A DNA stretch of 64,000 nt, taken from Vicia villosa (taxonomy: Eukaryota > Streptophyta > Magnoliopsida > Fabales > Fabaceae). The notes under the pieces are model-generated. The model worked only from the letters and a program-made list of their open reading frames with translations, was not told the DNA's origin and did not search any database. The translations under genes and the position numbers were made by a program. Positions 32,554 through 44,150 of this stretch are shown here, in pieces (position 1 is the stretch's first letter; each line of letters begins with the position of its first letter). The stretch covers positions 117,345,987 through 117,409,986 of the forward strand of contig NC_081185.1 of NCBI RefSeq assembly GCF_029867415.1. The letters are read 5' to 3'.

Positions 32554-34203
32554 TCATTTAAGTTTTTCTTCTTCGAATTCATCACCCACATCGTCTTTTT
32601 GAAATTCATCACACATGTCTTCTTCCAAGAATTCTTCATCTACGTCTTCCTCTCGAAATTCACCATCTATATCGTCCTCTTGAAATTCATCATCTAGATC
32701 TATGTCCTCTTGAAATTCATCATCTAGATTTGTGTCGTCCTCTTGAAATTCGTCACCTACACCGTCCTCTTGAAATTCGTCATCTACGTCGTCCACTTGA
32801 ATTTCACTATCTACGTCGTCCTCTTGAATTTCATCATTGATATCATCATTTTCTACATCTTCATTGATACCTTGCTGTATAAGAAAATAAAATAAAATAC
32901 ATCAACAAGAGTTAAACCTCGCATAAATAAAAACTCAAAAAAATGAGTAACACACTCAATTATGAATTATCAAACCCTTTTTCAATTTATGTTTTCCAAT
33001 TATGGAACGCAAAAACAAAAACTAATAATGCAGAGAACACAAGTTTGTACAAAAAACACAAATTGAAGAAACAAAATTTATACATGAAATCAATCTATGT
33101 ATGTGTAAAATTATATCATGCTCCAAGGACTACATATAATACTCTGTCAAGTGAATTTATTTATAATGTTAGAAACCTGTGATTATTATAATCAACAAGC
33201 TAGATTGACACCTTTAAATTATACTAAATATATATAATATAGTCATTCCCGTATATACTCTGTTATATGTTATTGTAAATATATATTGTTGATATGGTCT
33301 GAATCACAGAAATATGGGCCACATTGATATCAAATTAATTAAATAAAACCTACATCAATCTAATTCATATTTATAGATCTATATAACCTGTGTATAATAT
33401 CTAGATGACAGAGACGTTGTCGAACTAACAGAGTATATTTAATTATATCAACGTGGCTCATATATTCAAACCATACAACCAGAGTATGAATCTAGTGGTA
33501 TCATAAAATTCACTATTAAATCAATAATATTGGTATATATGGTTACCTTTCCATGACATGGAGCATGAGTTGATGTAGAGGAATGCAATTGTTGTGTCTT
33601 ATTCTTTGGGGAACTGTTAGCATCTCCATGAGATAATCCTAACAAATTTTCAATTGACTCCATATTAATTTGAGGATTGCATTCAGAACATAGTGTTTGT
33701 TCTTGTTTAAAGGATCTTCAATAAAGAAACACTGTTGAACTTGAGATGCCAACACAAATGGGTCATTTTTGTAGCATTTTTTGTTAAAATAAACGAACGG
33801 AGATCCATATTTATCCTTTTCATCCACAAACCAATCACATTTGAATAGTACATATTTTTCATGACCATAATAATCTAACTCTATGATATCTTTTATTGCC
33901 CCATAGTAAGTCACACGAATCTTTTTGGGATTTTCATCCTTCGCATTTCTAAGAATTTGAGTCACCGCTTCTAATGTCACACCACTATTTTGTGTTTTAA
34001 GCCTTGCTTCACGGATTGTTGTATGAAACCTGTATCCACTAATAACATATCCAGAATACCTTTTAACAACATCATTTGGTCCCCTAGACAACACCTTCAA
34101 CCATTCAGTAACTTCCTCATCCATGACACGTGTTTCAAACCATTGAATAAAATCTTCTCTTTGATTGTTAGCTTTTTTGGACTTCCTTTTTTTTTAGGAT
34201 TAT
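32554..34203 (-). pseudogene. CACTA second coding block: DUF4216 domain, C-terminal helix and acidic repeat tail, frameshifted
   Basis: This follows the transposase frame on the same strand and may be its 3' exons. After an acceptor near 34203 comes EHEVNVHNPKKKG. The frame then appears to slip in a run of nine As (34187-34195 as T on plus) and continues QREDFIQWFETRVMDEEV into the DUF4216 domain (RYSGYVISGYRF, then YGAIKDIIELDYYGHEKYVL, then FKCDWFVD, then ASQVQQCFFIEDP). A second one-base shift near 33690 is needed to reach MESIENLLGLSHGDANSS. That exon ends at a GT donor near 33545. A final exon, 32554-32874 (107 codons, after TTATACAG), encodes an acidic tandem repeat built on DDEFQED. 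The two shifts suggest a damaged gene. They could also reflect exon boundaries I did not see. Confidence 0.7.
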
Positions 34204-34246
34204 GAACATTAACCTCATGCTCTCTACAAAATAAATAACTAATTTT

Positions 34247-36808
34247 TTAATACGAAAGAAAAAACTTATTGTGAGAATGAAATGTTGTATCAAGTAAATG
34301 GTTATGCCTAATGTATTCTTGCACTTCATCACAATTGAATAAAATGTAGCCGTGAGCTTGGTTTAGAGACTTATGGTCAAGGGAAATTAGTTTCTTTCCC
34401 CCAATTGGATGACCTATGGTTGGAGTATCATCACTATTTCGTGTCATTCTATTCATCCTCGTGTCTACAGCACTAGACAAATATCTTGAACAAAATGTTA
34501 AAGACTCTTTAACCAAGTAAGCTTCAGCAATAGAACCCTCCGGACGACTCCTGTTACGAACAAAAGATTTTAGATCACCCAAATATCTTTCCATATAATA
34601 CATCCATCGAAACTGAACCGGTCCGCCCAATCTAACTTCATTTGCAAGGTGAATTGGTAAGTGAACCATTATGTCAAAGAAACTTGGAGGGAAGATACGC
34701 TCGAATTGGCAAAGTGTTTCAGCAATTTCTACTTCCAAGTAATCCAAAGTTTTCACATCTATAACCTTCTGGCATAAACACCGAAAAAATGAACAAAGCC
34801 GGAGCAAAGGAATAATAACTTGATTAGGAGATATCCCTCTTATTGCTACTTGCAACAAGTAATGCAATATAATATGAGCATCATGACTCTTGTATCCAGA
34901 AACTTTTCCTTCATTAACTTGAACACATCGAGAAATATTAGATGCAAGGCCATCAGGAAGTTTTACTGTCTTCAACACATTACAAAAAATAGATTTCTCT
35001 TGCTTTGTTAAGGAGAAACAGGCCTTAGGGATTTGAGTTTTCTTACCATCACTCGTGGCTTTCAAATGGAGATTTTTTCTTATCCCCATGTGTTGTAGAT
35101 CCAAACGAGCTTTTGCATGATCCTTTTTCTTACCTTCAATCTCCAAAAGAGTCCCTATTATATTATCACAAATGTTCTTTTCTGTATGCATAACATCTAC
35201 ATTATGGCGCAAAGAATTATCCTTCCAATATGGTAATTGCCAAAAGATAGACTTTTTCTTCCATGGACCATCCCTTTTTTTTTGATATTTTTGCCCCACT
35301 ACATCAGGGATATTTTCTAAGTCTTTTAAAACCATTGTTGAATCTAACAAGGAGGGTGCAGACCTATATTCTGGCTTTCCATCAAAAGAACTTGAATTTG
35401 ATCTCCAACTATGATTTGAATCCAAAAAGACTCGATGACCCATATAACACATCTTTCGACTATGTTTTAAGTATCTTGAAGAAGTATTATGATTACAAGC
35501 AGGGCAAGCAAACTTCCCTTTAGTACTCCAACCGGATAACATAGCATATGCAGGGAAGTCATTCACAGTCCACATAAGAGATGCACGCAGTTGAAATGAT
35601 TGATTTTTTGAAATATCATATGTTTCTACACCGACATCCCACAATATCTTAAGCTCCTCAATAAGTGGCTGCAAAAACACATCAATTTCATTTCCAGGTG
35701 ACTTCGGTCCAGGAATAAGTAACGACATCAAACAATTTTCAGCCTTCATGCACAAATTTGGAGGATAGTTATATATTGTTAATACAACAGGCCACGTGCT
35801 GTGTGAAAGACTCATAGTCCTAAATGGATTAAACCCATCACTTGCCAACCCAAGTCTTATGTTACGAGTTTCACAAGCAAAATCTGAATGTTTGGCATCA
35901 AAGTCTTTCCATGCTTGGGCATCGGCCGGATGCCTTAACTTCCCATCCCTTGAACGATGCTCGGCATGCCATCTCAATGTGTCGGCTGTCTTTGAACACA
36001 TAAAAAGTCTTTTCAATCTTGGAATCAAAGGAAAATATCTTAGAACTTTGGCAGGAACCTTGTGAGCTTTTATAGATTCTTCAAGATCATTAGCAACTTC
36101 AGGATATTCAATCCACCTTGATGCTCCACAAATATGACATGAATCATCTTTCCCATGATCTTTCCAAAATAACATGCAATTGTTGGGACATGCATCAATC
36201 TTTTTATAGTCTAAGCCCAAATCTTTTATCATAGATTTTGTTTTATTGAAAGAGACAGGGATGTTCAAATCTGGCATAGCCTCTTTCAACAACTCTAAGA
36301 GAGCAGTGAACGAAGCATTGCTCCATCCATGGAGACATTTCAACAAATAAATTCTAATAGTGAATGATAATGAGGAAAACTTTTCACAACCAGGATACAA
36401 CTCTTGATTTGCATCATCAACTAGTTTATAAAATTTCTTTGCATCTTCATTTAGCCCTTCATGTACTCCACCTCCTTTAGCCGCATCTTTAAATGTCTCA
36501 AATAGCAACCCATCAATATCATCATGAGATGATGTTTCATCATCACTATCACCATCCAGATCCATAAGGCTTTCATCTTCACCATGATAAATCCATTCAG
36601 TGTATCCCTTTACAAATCCTTTGCTACATAAATGGTCATACACTACATCTCTTACTTCCCAACTATCATTGCAACATACAGCACAAGGACACAAAATCTC
36701 TTCTTCTTCAACCTTTCCTTTGGTGAATGCAATATCCAAAAAGTAATTGACACCATCCTTGTAACCTTGACTGTGTGGAGGCAACTCCACCCAATCCTTT
36801 TTTATCAT
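34247..36808 (-). CDS. CACTA TNP2-type transposase
   Basis: This is an open frame of 853 aa. Residues 1-80 are the transposase-associated domain (DWVELPPHSQGYKDGVNYFL, CPCAVCCNDSW). The Transposase_21 core of En/Spm follows (CPNNCMLFWKDHGKDDSCHI, CGASRW, VLRYFPLIPRLKRLF, ADTLRWHAEH, then LMSLLIPGPKSPGNEIDVFL, MWTVNDFPAYAMLSGWSTKG, ACPACNH). A DUF4218 block follows (FDIMVHLPIHLANEVRLGGP, YYMERYLGDLKSFVRNRSRP, EGSIAEAYLVKESLTFCSRY). The protein binds element ends and catalyses excision and insertion. The open frame ends at 34247, close to where a splice donor would join the DUF4216 exon in related elements, so the true C-terminus probably lies further down. The frame itself is uninterrupted. 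The 5' UTR may be spliced: a GTAAG donor follows CAG near 37925. Confidence 0.93.
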   Translation of the reverse strand: MIKKDWVELPPHSQGYKDGVNYFLDIAFTKGKVEEEEILCPCAVCCNDSWEVRDVVYDHLCSKGFVKGYTEWIYHGEDESLMDLDGDSDDETSSHDDIDGLLFETFKDAAKGGGVHEGLNEDAKKFYKLVDDANQELYPGCEKFSSLSFTIRIYLLKCLHGWSNASFTALLELLKEAMPDLNIPVSFNKTKSMIKDLGLDYKKIDACPNNCMLFWKDHGKDDSCHICGASRWIEYPEVANDLEESIKAHKVPAKVLRYFPLIPRLKRLFMCSKTADTLRWHAEHRSRDGKLRHPADAQAWKDFDAKHSDFACETRNIRLGLASDGFNPFRTMSLSHSTWPVVLTIYNYPPNLCMKAENCLMSLLIPGPKSPGNEIDVFLQPLIEELKILWDVGVETYDISKNQSFQLRASLMWTVNDFPAYAMLSGWSTKGKFACPACNHNTSSRYLKHSRKMCYMGHRVFLDSNHSWRSNSSSFDGKPEYRSAPSLLDSTMVLKDLENIPDVVGQKYQKKRDGPWKKKSIFWQLPYWKDNSLRHNVDVMHTEKNICDNIIGTLLEIEGKKKDHAKARLDLQHMGIRKNLHLKATSDGKKTQIPKACFSLTKQEKSIFCNVLKTVKLPDGLASNISRCVQVNEGKVSGYKSHDAHIILHYLLQVAIRGISPNQVIIPLLRLCSFFRCLCQKVIDVKTLDYLEVEIAETLCQFERIFPPSFFDIMVHLPIHLANEVRLGGPVQFRWMYYMERYLGDLKSFVRNRSRPEGSIAEAYLVKESLTFCSRYLSSAVDTRMNRMTRNSDDTPTIGHPIGGKKLISLDHKSLNQAHGYILFNCDEVQEYIRHNHLLDTTFHSHNKFFLSY

Positions 36809-39800
36809 GTTTGGCTTACTAAAATGAAATAAATTATATACATTTTAGACATTCTTAAATTGGCAATTACTAGATAAAATAGTAGAGTACCCTTTCAATT
36901 ATTAACTAAAATACTAGCTGTCAAAAATCCAAGTATGCCATGGTGAGACTTGAGAAAATACGTGAATATATAAAACATTTTTATTCTTAATAACTAAGCT
37001 TTATTAGTGATATATTTGTAATTCTAATTTAAAAGAAAAATTAGTTTAAGTGATGACTCTACAACTTTTTCATATATGCACTGTATTATTGAACTAGAAA
37101 GAGACTAACGGGAAAAAGCCAAGCATTTGTTGTTTTGGTTTCTATATAAAAAAAGGAAAATTCAAACACATTCTAATATATATATTATATTTTCTATTCC
37201 TTTATTCCTTGAAAAGCTATACTCATTTTTTTAAAAATAGACAAGATATAGTATTCATGTCTCATACACATGCATTGTTAGTTTCTCATGTAAATTGTTA
37301 GAGTTTTTCTATCACATAGCCATGTGCTCTTAATTTGGTTAAAAAGTAGTGAGATTAATCATTTCTCGTTTGTCAAAAATTACAACTTTTTTATCCTAAA
37401 AAACTGATCATTATTCGGTGAAGGTGAAGAAATAGAAAGAAAACTCTTATTTAATATTTTTTTTAAAACTCTTCTTCTATTGCAGGAAAGAAAATGTTAA
37501 TAATCATTTTTTTTAATTCACTCCAGTAAAGCACCTCTTCTTTTCTCAACCTATGAGCACCTCTTATATTGCACGAGTATAAATATTTATGCGAGAACGT
37601 GGTGGTGTTCAATTATCTCCTATGTTACGTACGTTTATCAAGTTATGGAAACTCTCCACTATAAATACTCTTTCTAGCTTTACATAGAAACAAATGTTTT
37701 CTTAATTTGAATTAGAATGATTATTTTATTAAAAAAATTATAAAAGAATATATCTAAGATAAAACAACTGATGTACAGTGGATACCCTTTCAATTATTAA
37801 CTAAAATACAAGCTGTAGCAAAATTAAAACAGAAGCAAATATTTTCATTTTTAAGAAAGCTAAAGCAAAATATAATATATTAAGCCTGTATGAAACATAT
37901 AAGCAAATAAGTTTAAAAACTTACCTGAACACACCAACACAAAGAAGCAAGAACGCAAGAACGTCAAAAATGTTGAAACGCAGAACGTGTCGAAAGCGAT
38001 GCTGCAACCAATTGTTCAAAGAAGTTAATTAACTTAAGCTATGTGACTTGTAATAAACCAAAATGAAAATGTAGGAAACATGAGGGAAAAGGCTTTGAGG
38101 AATCAAGAGGGTGTGTTATACATATGTAAATAATTTAAGTATTTTAGTTAGAACATGTGTTATACATATGTTATACATATATTATGCAAGTAATACTGTT
38201 AAAACTGTGATATATCACAGGACAAAGTATTTGAATTGTTATCCTAGAAAATTACAACAGATATTCGTCGGCAAGAAGCTATGTCACAATATTTAAGGTA
38301 CCAACATACATTTAGGCCAAAACAAGAGGTTTCACATAGGTATAGTTCCCATATGACCTCTCTTTCTAGGATTCAAAGTAAGGTTACACATATTCTCTAT
38401 TACTATCAAACTGATGACAGAAGATTACTTGCATACTAACACAAAACAATATGTAGTCAAAATAGTATGTAGCTATTGTTCTCATATTTCACATACCCGA
38501 ACTGATACAAAAATGGTATGCAATTTTAAAATAAAAAAAAACATGTCGACAGCACGAGGAGACCTAAGTTTCTAGCATATTATTTTGTTCAGAAACATAA
38601 ATTAGAAGACCAGATTGTAAATAGGTCTTCAACGTTAGTATCAAGCGCAAATCCCGACGGATTTCCGGACAACAGAGCTAATTGATCTTATAACACATAA
38701 CACACCCAATATTTTACCGAATCAACCTAAGTCAGTTCTCAGCAAAAATAACCCAGCTCACGTTTTTCCTTTTTCGCTCAGCTTGCCAAACTCTGAAACT
38801 CTCGACCTCAACAGCAATACTTGCTAACTCGGCATGGTCATTAGGAGAGACAAGGAGCTTACAAGGGTTCTGCTCTCGTTGTCGACGACAAACCGGAACC
38901 CAAACACATGAAATTAACCAGAATATAAGAAACGTTCAGAAAAAATGATAAAAAATATAACCTTTTGAATCGACTACTTTTTCTTGAAATTTCACAGTTC
39001 TGAGTGGGGCTTCACTCTCTGCTTCTATTCACCATATCAGCATAGACACTTGAGCCAAAAACTAATCCACAAAATGGTTAACAAACACATTAAAATAAGC
39101 TCTTTTTTTTCAACAAACATACAATTTATTAATAAAAAATGATGAAATTAATGGAGGATGAAGAAGAGAAGAAGAGTTACAGAATGAGATTGGAATAGAG
39201 GAAGATGAGCAACAAGAAGCTCTTCTAGGGATTGAGCAGTCTGTGAGATTGGGATTTAAGGTATTGATTTAGGGTTTGAGGAACGATTGAGATTGTGGTT
39301 TCGATTTAAGACTGATTTGATGAGCGATTTGAAGAATTACGATGCAATTGGGATTTTGGTTTGATTTAGGTTTCTGGTTCGATTTGAAGAATTATGGAAA
39401 GCGTTAGATTTGAGGAGCGACTTGAAGACTTACGAAACGAGTTTCAGCGTTAGATTTGAGGAGCGATTTGAAGATTTATGGAACGAATTTCATGAAGGTG
39501 AAAGGTTTGTTGATCGAGGAACATATTCTTCGATATAGTTGTTTTTTGACGTACTATATGAGAAGGGTACGTATGGTTTTAGTGATGATACTGAAAAGTT
39601 TAAATGAATAAAAAAATATTTCTATAATGTTTATGATTTTTTATATTAGTATATTATCTGTTAGATGCTTTTTTATATTTAAATTTTTTCTTATAATGTT
39701 TCAAGGAAATTTTTTGTTTTTTTAATCTATAAGTTTGGAGGGAAGATTGCCACCAAAAATTTCATGTTGAATTTTTTTTTGAAACTTGAAGCGATGCAGC

Positions 39801-40122
39801 CTTTAATTAAAAATAAGATAACACTCTAAAAATGACCCCAAAAATATTTAAGGGGACAATTATCAAACATTGCTAAAGAAATTGTTTAATGACATTCCTA
39901 AATCGTCCCCAAAGTATTTAAGGGGACAATTATTAAACATTAATAAAGAAATACTATAATAACGCTCCAAAAACGTCCCCAAAAGTATTTTAGGCAACAA
40001 TTATCAATGGTTGCAAATATATTTTTTGCAACAATCAAAAATCGTCGCCTAGATGAATTTTAGGCAACAATTTTTAAATGTTACTTAAAAAAGTGTTGCT
40101 AGAGACAACAAATGTTGTAGTG
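36809..40122 (-). other. CACTA 5' region: promoter, untranslated exons and right sub-TIR array
   Basis: No long coding frame. A donor (TTCAG then GTAAG) near 37925 suggests an untranslated first exon. The last 350 bp before 40122 repeat AGGGGACAATTATYAA and similar motifs four or more times, facing the left array. I cannot exclude small exons of a second (TNPA-like) product. Confidence 0.55.
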
Positions 40123-40359
40123 TAATTTCAACAAACGTTTATTTTTGCATGTGTGGCATACTTGTTGGCATTTGTTCATCAGCGTCTTCATTTTTATTGT
40201 GTTGATTCCCAACTCTTCTGTTAAATGGACCCTAAATCAAATTAGGGCACAATTCTCCTTGATTGCCATAGTCTTCGTTTGAAATCACGGAAGCTTGTAA
40301 GAATGAGTTATGGGCGTTGTTTATCCATAGCAAAAAGGAAGAGTTCTTGGAGTTTAGAT

Positions 40360-40815
40360 TTGAAGGTTTATAGAAGTTCCAATCTTCAATGGAGATTGAG
40401 TTGCCGTTGTGGAGATATTATTGTTCTTTGCAAGACAACAAGAGTTAGTAACTTAGTAACTATGGCAATCAATTATGGAGATGTCCATATTTTAAGGTAA
40501 ATTTTCATAATTATTCATCCTTATCAAAAAATTATGGAAATTATAATTGGTTTAATATTTTTGTTTTGTTTCTTAATTTACACATAGCTCTACCCATATT
40601 GGGTGTGAGTTCTTTCATTGTTTTTATGAAAAAGTAGAAGATGTGAATGACCAATTTATGATGAAGCAAAATTGAAGGTTAGAAAAGTTAACAAAAGAAG
40701 ACGAGAAGCATATGGATAATATTGAAAATCTAAGGGTCGCAATTGAGGAACAAAAGTAATATTTGTTGGAACTTGAAGTTGATACGAAGAACATTATGAA
40801 ATGGAAGAAATTTTA
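40360..40815 (+). pseudogene. GRF-type zinc finger gene relic, two exons
   Basis: Exon 1 (about 40360-40496) gives LSCRCGDIIVLCKTTRVSNL, then after a one-base shift near 40460 YGNQLWRCPYFK, ending AAG with a GT donor at 40497. Exon 2 (from 40588, after ACATAG) gives THIGCEFFHCFYEKVEDV, then a stop (TGA near 40673), then a charged helix (RLEKLTKEDEKHMDNIENLR). CRCG, then CPYFK, then GCEFF are the GRF zinc-finger ligands and core in order. Small GRF-plus-coiled-coil genes of this type are abundant in legumes. The frameshift and the stop indicate a pseudogene. Confidence 0.78.
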
Positions 40816-41713
40816 GAAGATATTATTTTTTTCTCATTTTCATTGTTTTAATATTAAGGGTGTTTTAAATGTTATTATATATAAGTACAATGAAATTATA
40901 AGTTGAATGCAAATGGAATTATCTATCAGTACTAGTTTTTATATCAGTACAATGAAATTATAAATTTAATCCAATAGAATTATATTGAATCCAAATAGAA
41001 TTATCTATCAGTTTTGTTTAAGACCAATGACAAGTTTAGTTGAATGTTTTTTATACCAGAATACAAAATTAGTATGTGTATGTTGATTGTACCAATTTTG
41101 GGTTGAATGTTTCATTATTTATACCATAATTTTTATGCTTAAGTTGAATGGGTGCCAATTATGTATTGGTAATTTTAAGTTGAATGTACGAGTTTTTTTA
41201 AACATGGGTTTTGTTTATCAGTATGTACTAGGATTTTTATCAGTATGTATCACTTTACCATCGTTTACATCATGTTGTATATTAGATGTCACACCATGTT
41301 GTATACCAGAGGTTTACCATGTTATTTACCAGAGTTTTTATCAGTATGTTTAATGTACCAATACCTTGTTCATAACCATTCATGAAAATTCAACAAAAAT
41401 ATACCTTATTCAAACAGACATACAAAAGAACCAATGCTTTTTCAAAAAGACATGCAAAAACAACATTGTTTGTTCCAATAGACATCAATTTATATATTAA
41501 ACATTCAACAAATATTACACATAAATAAACTAACTAGTATGGTTCTCTTTGTTGGAGTAGACATTTATGTAGTTGGTCCAATTATATTCTTTGTTGCACT
41601 TAATATGGTTTTAAGACCCTAGGTAACATCAAATGATGATGTCTTCCTAACACTAGATGATGATACATTCCTAACACTCAACTTCTTTGTCCTCCCTTGA
41701 TTTAGTTGAGATT
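40816..41713. other. AT-rich non-coding, degenerate short repeats
   Basis: Words like TATCAGTATGT, TACCAGAG and GTTGAATG recur irregularly at about 41030-41350. No gene or terminal repeat was recognised. Confidence 0.4.
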
Positions 41714-42190
41714 GGCTAACAAACTTGACTTGCCTGAGTTATGGGTGTAGCCCGTGTAGGTTGATTAGCTTGTTGAGTTTGTTGACAAACATTAGCACTA
41801 CCATGAGTTTGTTGACTAGCCTTAGCTTGATTGTCATGAACTGGTTGAGTAGTTGGTGTCATCTTACAAGTAAATTCATTGTGACCTATTTGATTGCTCC
41901 ACCACATTTAACACTTAATCTAGTTTTCCTCATTTTATGATTAGAGCCATTAATTTCTCCATGTTCAAGAATTTTTCTCTTCTTTGGCCTTCCTGACATT
42001 TTTTATGTACTTTGGTGGTTGAGCATGTGGATATTCTGTCTTGACCCATAAATTTGATCTATTGAGAAGATAAATTATTGGATTGTAGTCTGTCTGATAC
42101 CTTGATTTTTTGTAAAATTAAGGGATGTATTCATCTACTCTTAGGTTTCTATTGTTCATGGATGATATCGCATGAATGCATAGAAGACAT
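41714..42190 (-). pseudogene. C-terminal relic of a MuDR-type transposase (SWIM finger and zinc knuckle)
   Basis: Read on the minus strand from 42190: LLCIHAISSMNNRNLRVDEY (end of a SWIM finger: C-x-H), then YNPIIYLLNRSNLWVKTEYP and HAQPPKYIK. After one shift comes SGRPKKRKILEHGEINGSNH and KMRKTRLSVKCG, and after another shift SNQIGHNEFTCK, the CCHC knuckle typical of MURA-type proteins, with a Gln/Thr-rich tail. The DDE core is absent, so only the 3' end of the gene remains. It is unrelated to the FAR1-type transposase at 11981. Confidence 0.8.
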
Positions 42191-42319
42191 ATGAGTTCTC
42201 ATTGTTTGCACGAGCATACATATTCCCTCAAGTTGACAGAAAAATTTTATGTTGGACTTTCAATGTGTCAGACCCTAAACATATGTTCATCTGACATCCT
42301 ACAATATGTTCATCTGAAT

Positions 42320-43457
42320 CAGTTTGATATTCTATTACGTTTCAAGCGCGTCCGTAAATTATGGCTTTCTATTATCTCTAATTTCAATTTTCAACTTCAC
42401 GTTTTCAATTTGCTGCTTCACCCACACACAGACTTCTATTCACAAAAACTAATTCTGATTTAGTTGCTTCTGAAACCCTACCCATATATTTTGATGCATC
42501 GCTTGATGATGATTCATCATTTTCTTCGTGATACCTTGAGTTTTTGCATTATTCTTATCCTTAATTTAGAGGTCTGTGTATAGGGTTTCTGTTTTTGAAC
42601 GTCACACAAGATAATACATACGGAATCCATCCACTAGTGTCCACAAACAAATACCCGCATCTCTCATAAATAGTGTCTCTAACCATAATCTCTCACAACT
42701 TCTGTCTAGTTTTTTATACGACCAGTCAAAGGATGATTAGTTTGTTGTTTTGGGTTTCTATGACCAACCACAAACTGATTCGATTTACTTGATGATTTTC
42801 TCATTGAGAGCTAATGAGTGGAAACAAATTAAAGTTGGTTCTCATTTTTCTTATATTAGGTCTGTTCTTGACCACGATGATAGTCCTAAAGGGGGTTGTT
42901 CTTGAATGGCTCTATTCATTTTCTAGTTTATAATTATGAGACCAAAAGGGATGTTATTATTATCTTTGATTTTAAGGAAAGGAGAATGTTAGAGATATCT
43001 CTGTCAGAGATACCTCTGTCAGAGGATTTTAGGATTAATATATTTGTTCAGGTAGAATATTCAATATGATTTGTTGGTACTATATGAACATATAGATTTG
43101 TTGGGGTATAATATGATTTGTTGGTACTAGGTGGACATATCAGTGCATGGATGAATGACGGTCATGATCATAAAGTGAAGATATGGATGATGCCAGAAGA
43201 TGCAGTGCATTCATCTTGGACTAAGATTGTTGAAATTTCTGTCAATTTTGTTTCACCGTGGCTTTTTTCTAACATGCCTTACAAAGTGTGGTGATATAGT
43301 TGGAACAAATAGTTATCATCATCATTTAGTTAAGTTTAATGACAAAGGAGAATTGTTAGCGGGTAACTCCTCTCATATGTGCTTCTGTAACATGTCTGAA
43401 TCGGTGGTATATACAGAGTCTCTGCATTTATTACCTGCTGATATCGAGCAAGCTTAA
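42320..43457 (+). pseudogene. CPR1-type F-box (F-box associated interaction domain) gene relic
   Basis: This is a broken gene for an SCF ubiquitin-ligase receptor-like protein. The F-box end is seen as ILLRFKRVRKLWLSIISNFN, then, after a shift, RFQFAASPTHRLLFT. The associated domain follows: SLRANEWKQIKVGSHFSYIR, DDSPKGG, NGSIHFLVYNYETKRDVIII, FDFKERRMLEISLSE, VHSSWTKIVEIS, KCGDIVGTN, LVKFNDKGELL, and the C-terminus VVYTESLHLLPADIEQA with TAA. At least five frameshifts or stops occur, the N-terminal F-box half is incomplete, and a small duplication (ATCTCTGTCAGAGATACCTC) lies near 42995. It cannot encode a full protein. Confidence 0.85.
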
Positions 43458-43911
43458 GATGACAATTGATAAGAAACATGTAGAATGCAATTGTGAAATA
43501 TAAGCACTTACCATTTTCTTTATATTATGAACCTTAGGTATCATGAATCATAAAAAGTGAGGCAGAACAGGGAGACTGCTACAAGACAGAACATAACTTC
43601 TTCATCTTTATCATTTTAAATGAAAATATTTATTTGAGGTGAAATAAAATATGAAATGTACATTCTGTTTACAATAGACATATTCAAGAGTAAAAGGACA
43701 TGCTATGTCAATTTCTGTCTTGATGAAGCCAACTTTTGAATGAATATATACAGATTAAGGAGTTAAAATGAGTCATTTATTTTTATCCATATAGTGGATT
43801 CCCCTCCATCTATAAATATAAAATGAAGCACACAATTATAATAAATTAATAATAATCTAGCATTTTACAAGAATGTGGACTCCATCTGAGAGGATGGTGA
43901 AAAGCGTTTCA
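43458..43911. other. Non-coding spacer
   Basis: AT-rich sequence between the F-box relic and the kinase fragment. Nothing recognised. Confidence 0.5.
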
Positions 43912-44150
43912 CTATGGAAACGTGTCATTAGTTGAATGCTCAAATAATTGCCCGTCACTTGTTTTCTTCTTATCATCTTTGATATATAAAAAAGTTTGCA
44001 CCTTTCTCAGTGCTTCTAATTCAGCTAAAACCTCTTTAATTGTTGGTCATTTCTTACCATTAAGTTTCAAACACCTCATTGCAAGATTTGCAATAGTAAG
44101 AATGTTGTATTTTCTTGCTTCCTTAAGCATTGTGTTGTCTATAACTTCCA
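43912..44150 (-). pseudogene. C-terminal fragment of a wall-associated kinase (WAK-like) gene
   Basis: On the minus strand: VIDNTMLKEARKYNILTIAN, LAMRCLKLNGKK, a stop, PTIKEVLAELEALRKVQ, then a polar tail ending FP with TAG at 43912-43914. This is the end of the kinase domain (subdomain XI) of WAK and WAK-like proteins, where 'LAMRCL-L-G--RP-MKEV--ELE-LR' is the standard signature. The conserved Arg before Pro is a stop codon. The fragment is cut at about 44150, exactly where Copia RT sequence on the other strand begins. Confidence 0.82.

Larger units (their letters stand above)
31802..40122 (-). mobile_element. 8,321-bp CACTA (En/Spm) DNA transposon
   Basis: Both ends begin, read inward, CACTACAACATTT (13 bp identical), followed by a similar stretch containing AGCAACACTT. 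It is flanked by the 3-bp duplication TAA at 31799-31801 and 40123-40125, as required for CACTA elements. Subterminal regions are filled with short motifs in both orientations (GGCGACGTTTTT, GGGGACGATTATT, AAGTGTTGCC at the left; GGGGACAATTATYAA and GGCAACAATT at the right), the usual transposase-binding arrays. Internally it carries a TNP2-type transposase and a DUF4216/acidic-tail segment on the minus strand. The ends are intact, but the downstream coding region shows likely frameshifts. Confidence 0.95.

Noticed and set aside
38111..38296. Small ORF with TTATACATATG repeats in the CACTA 5' region
   Set aside because: Low-complexity frame; no TNPA-like features could be recognised.
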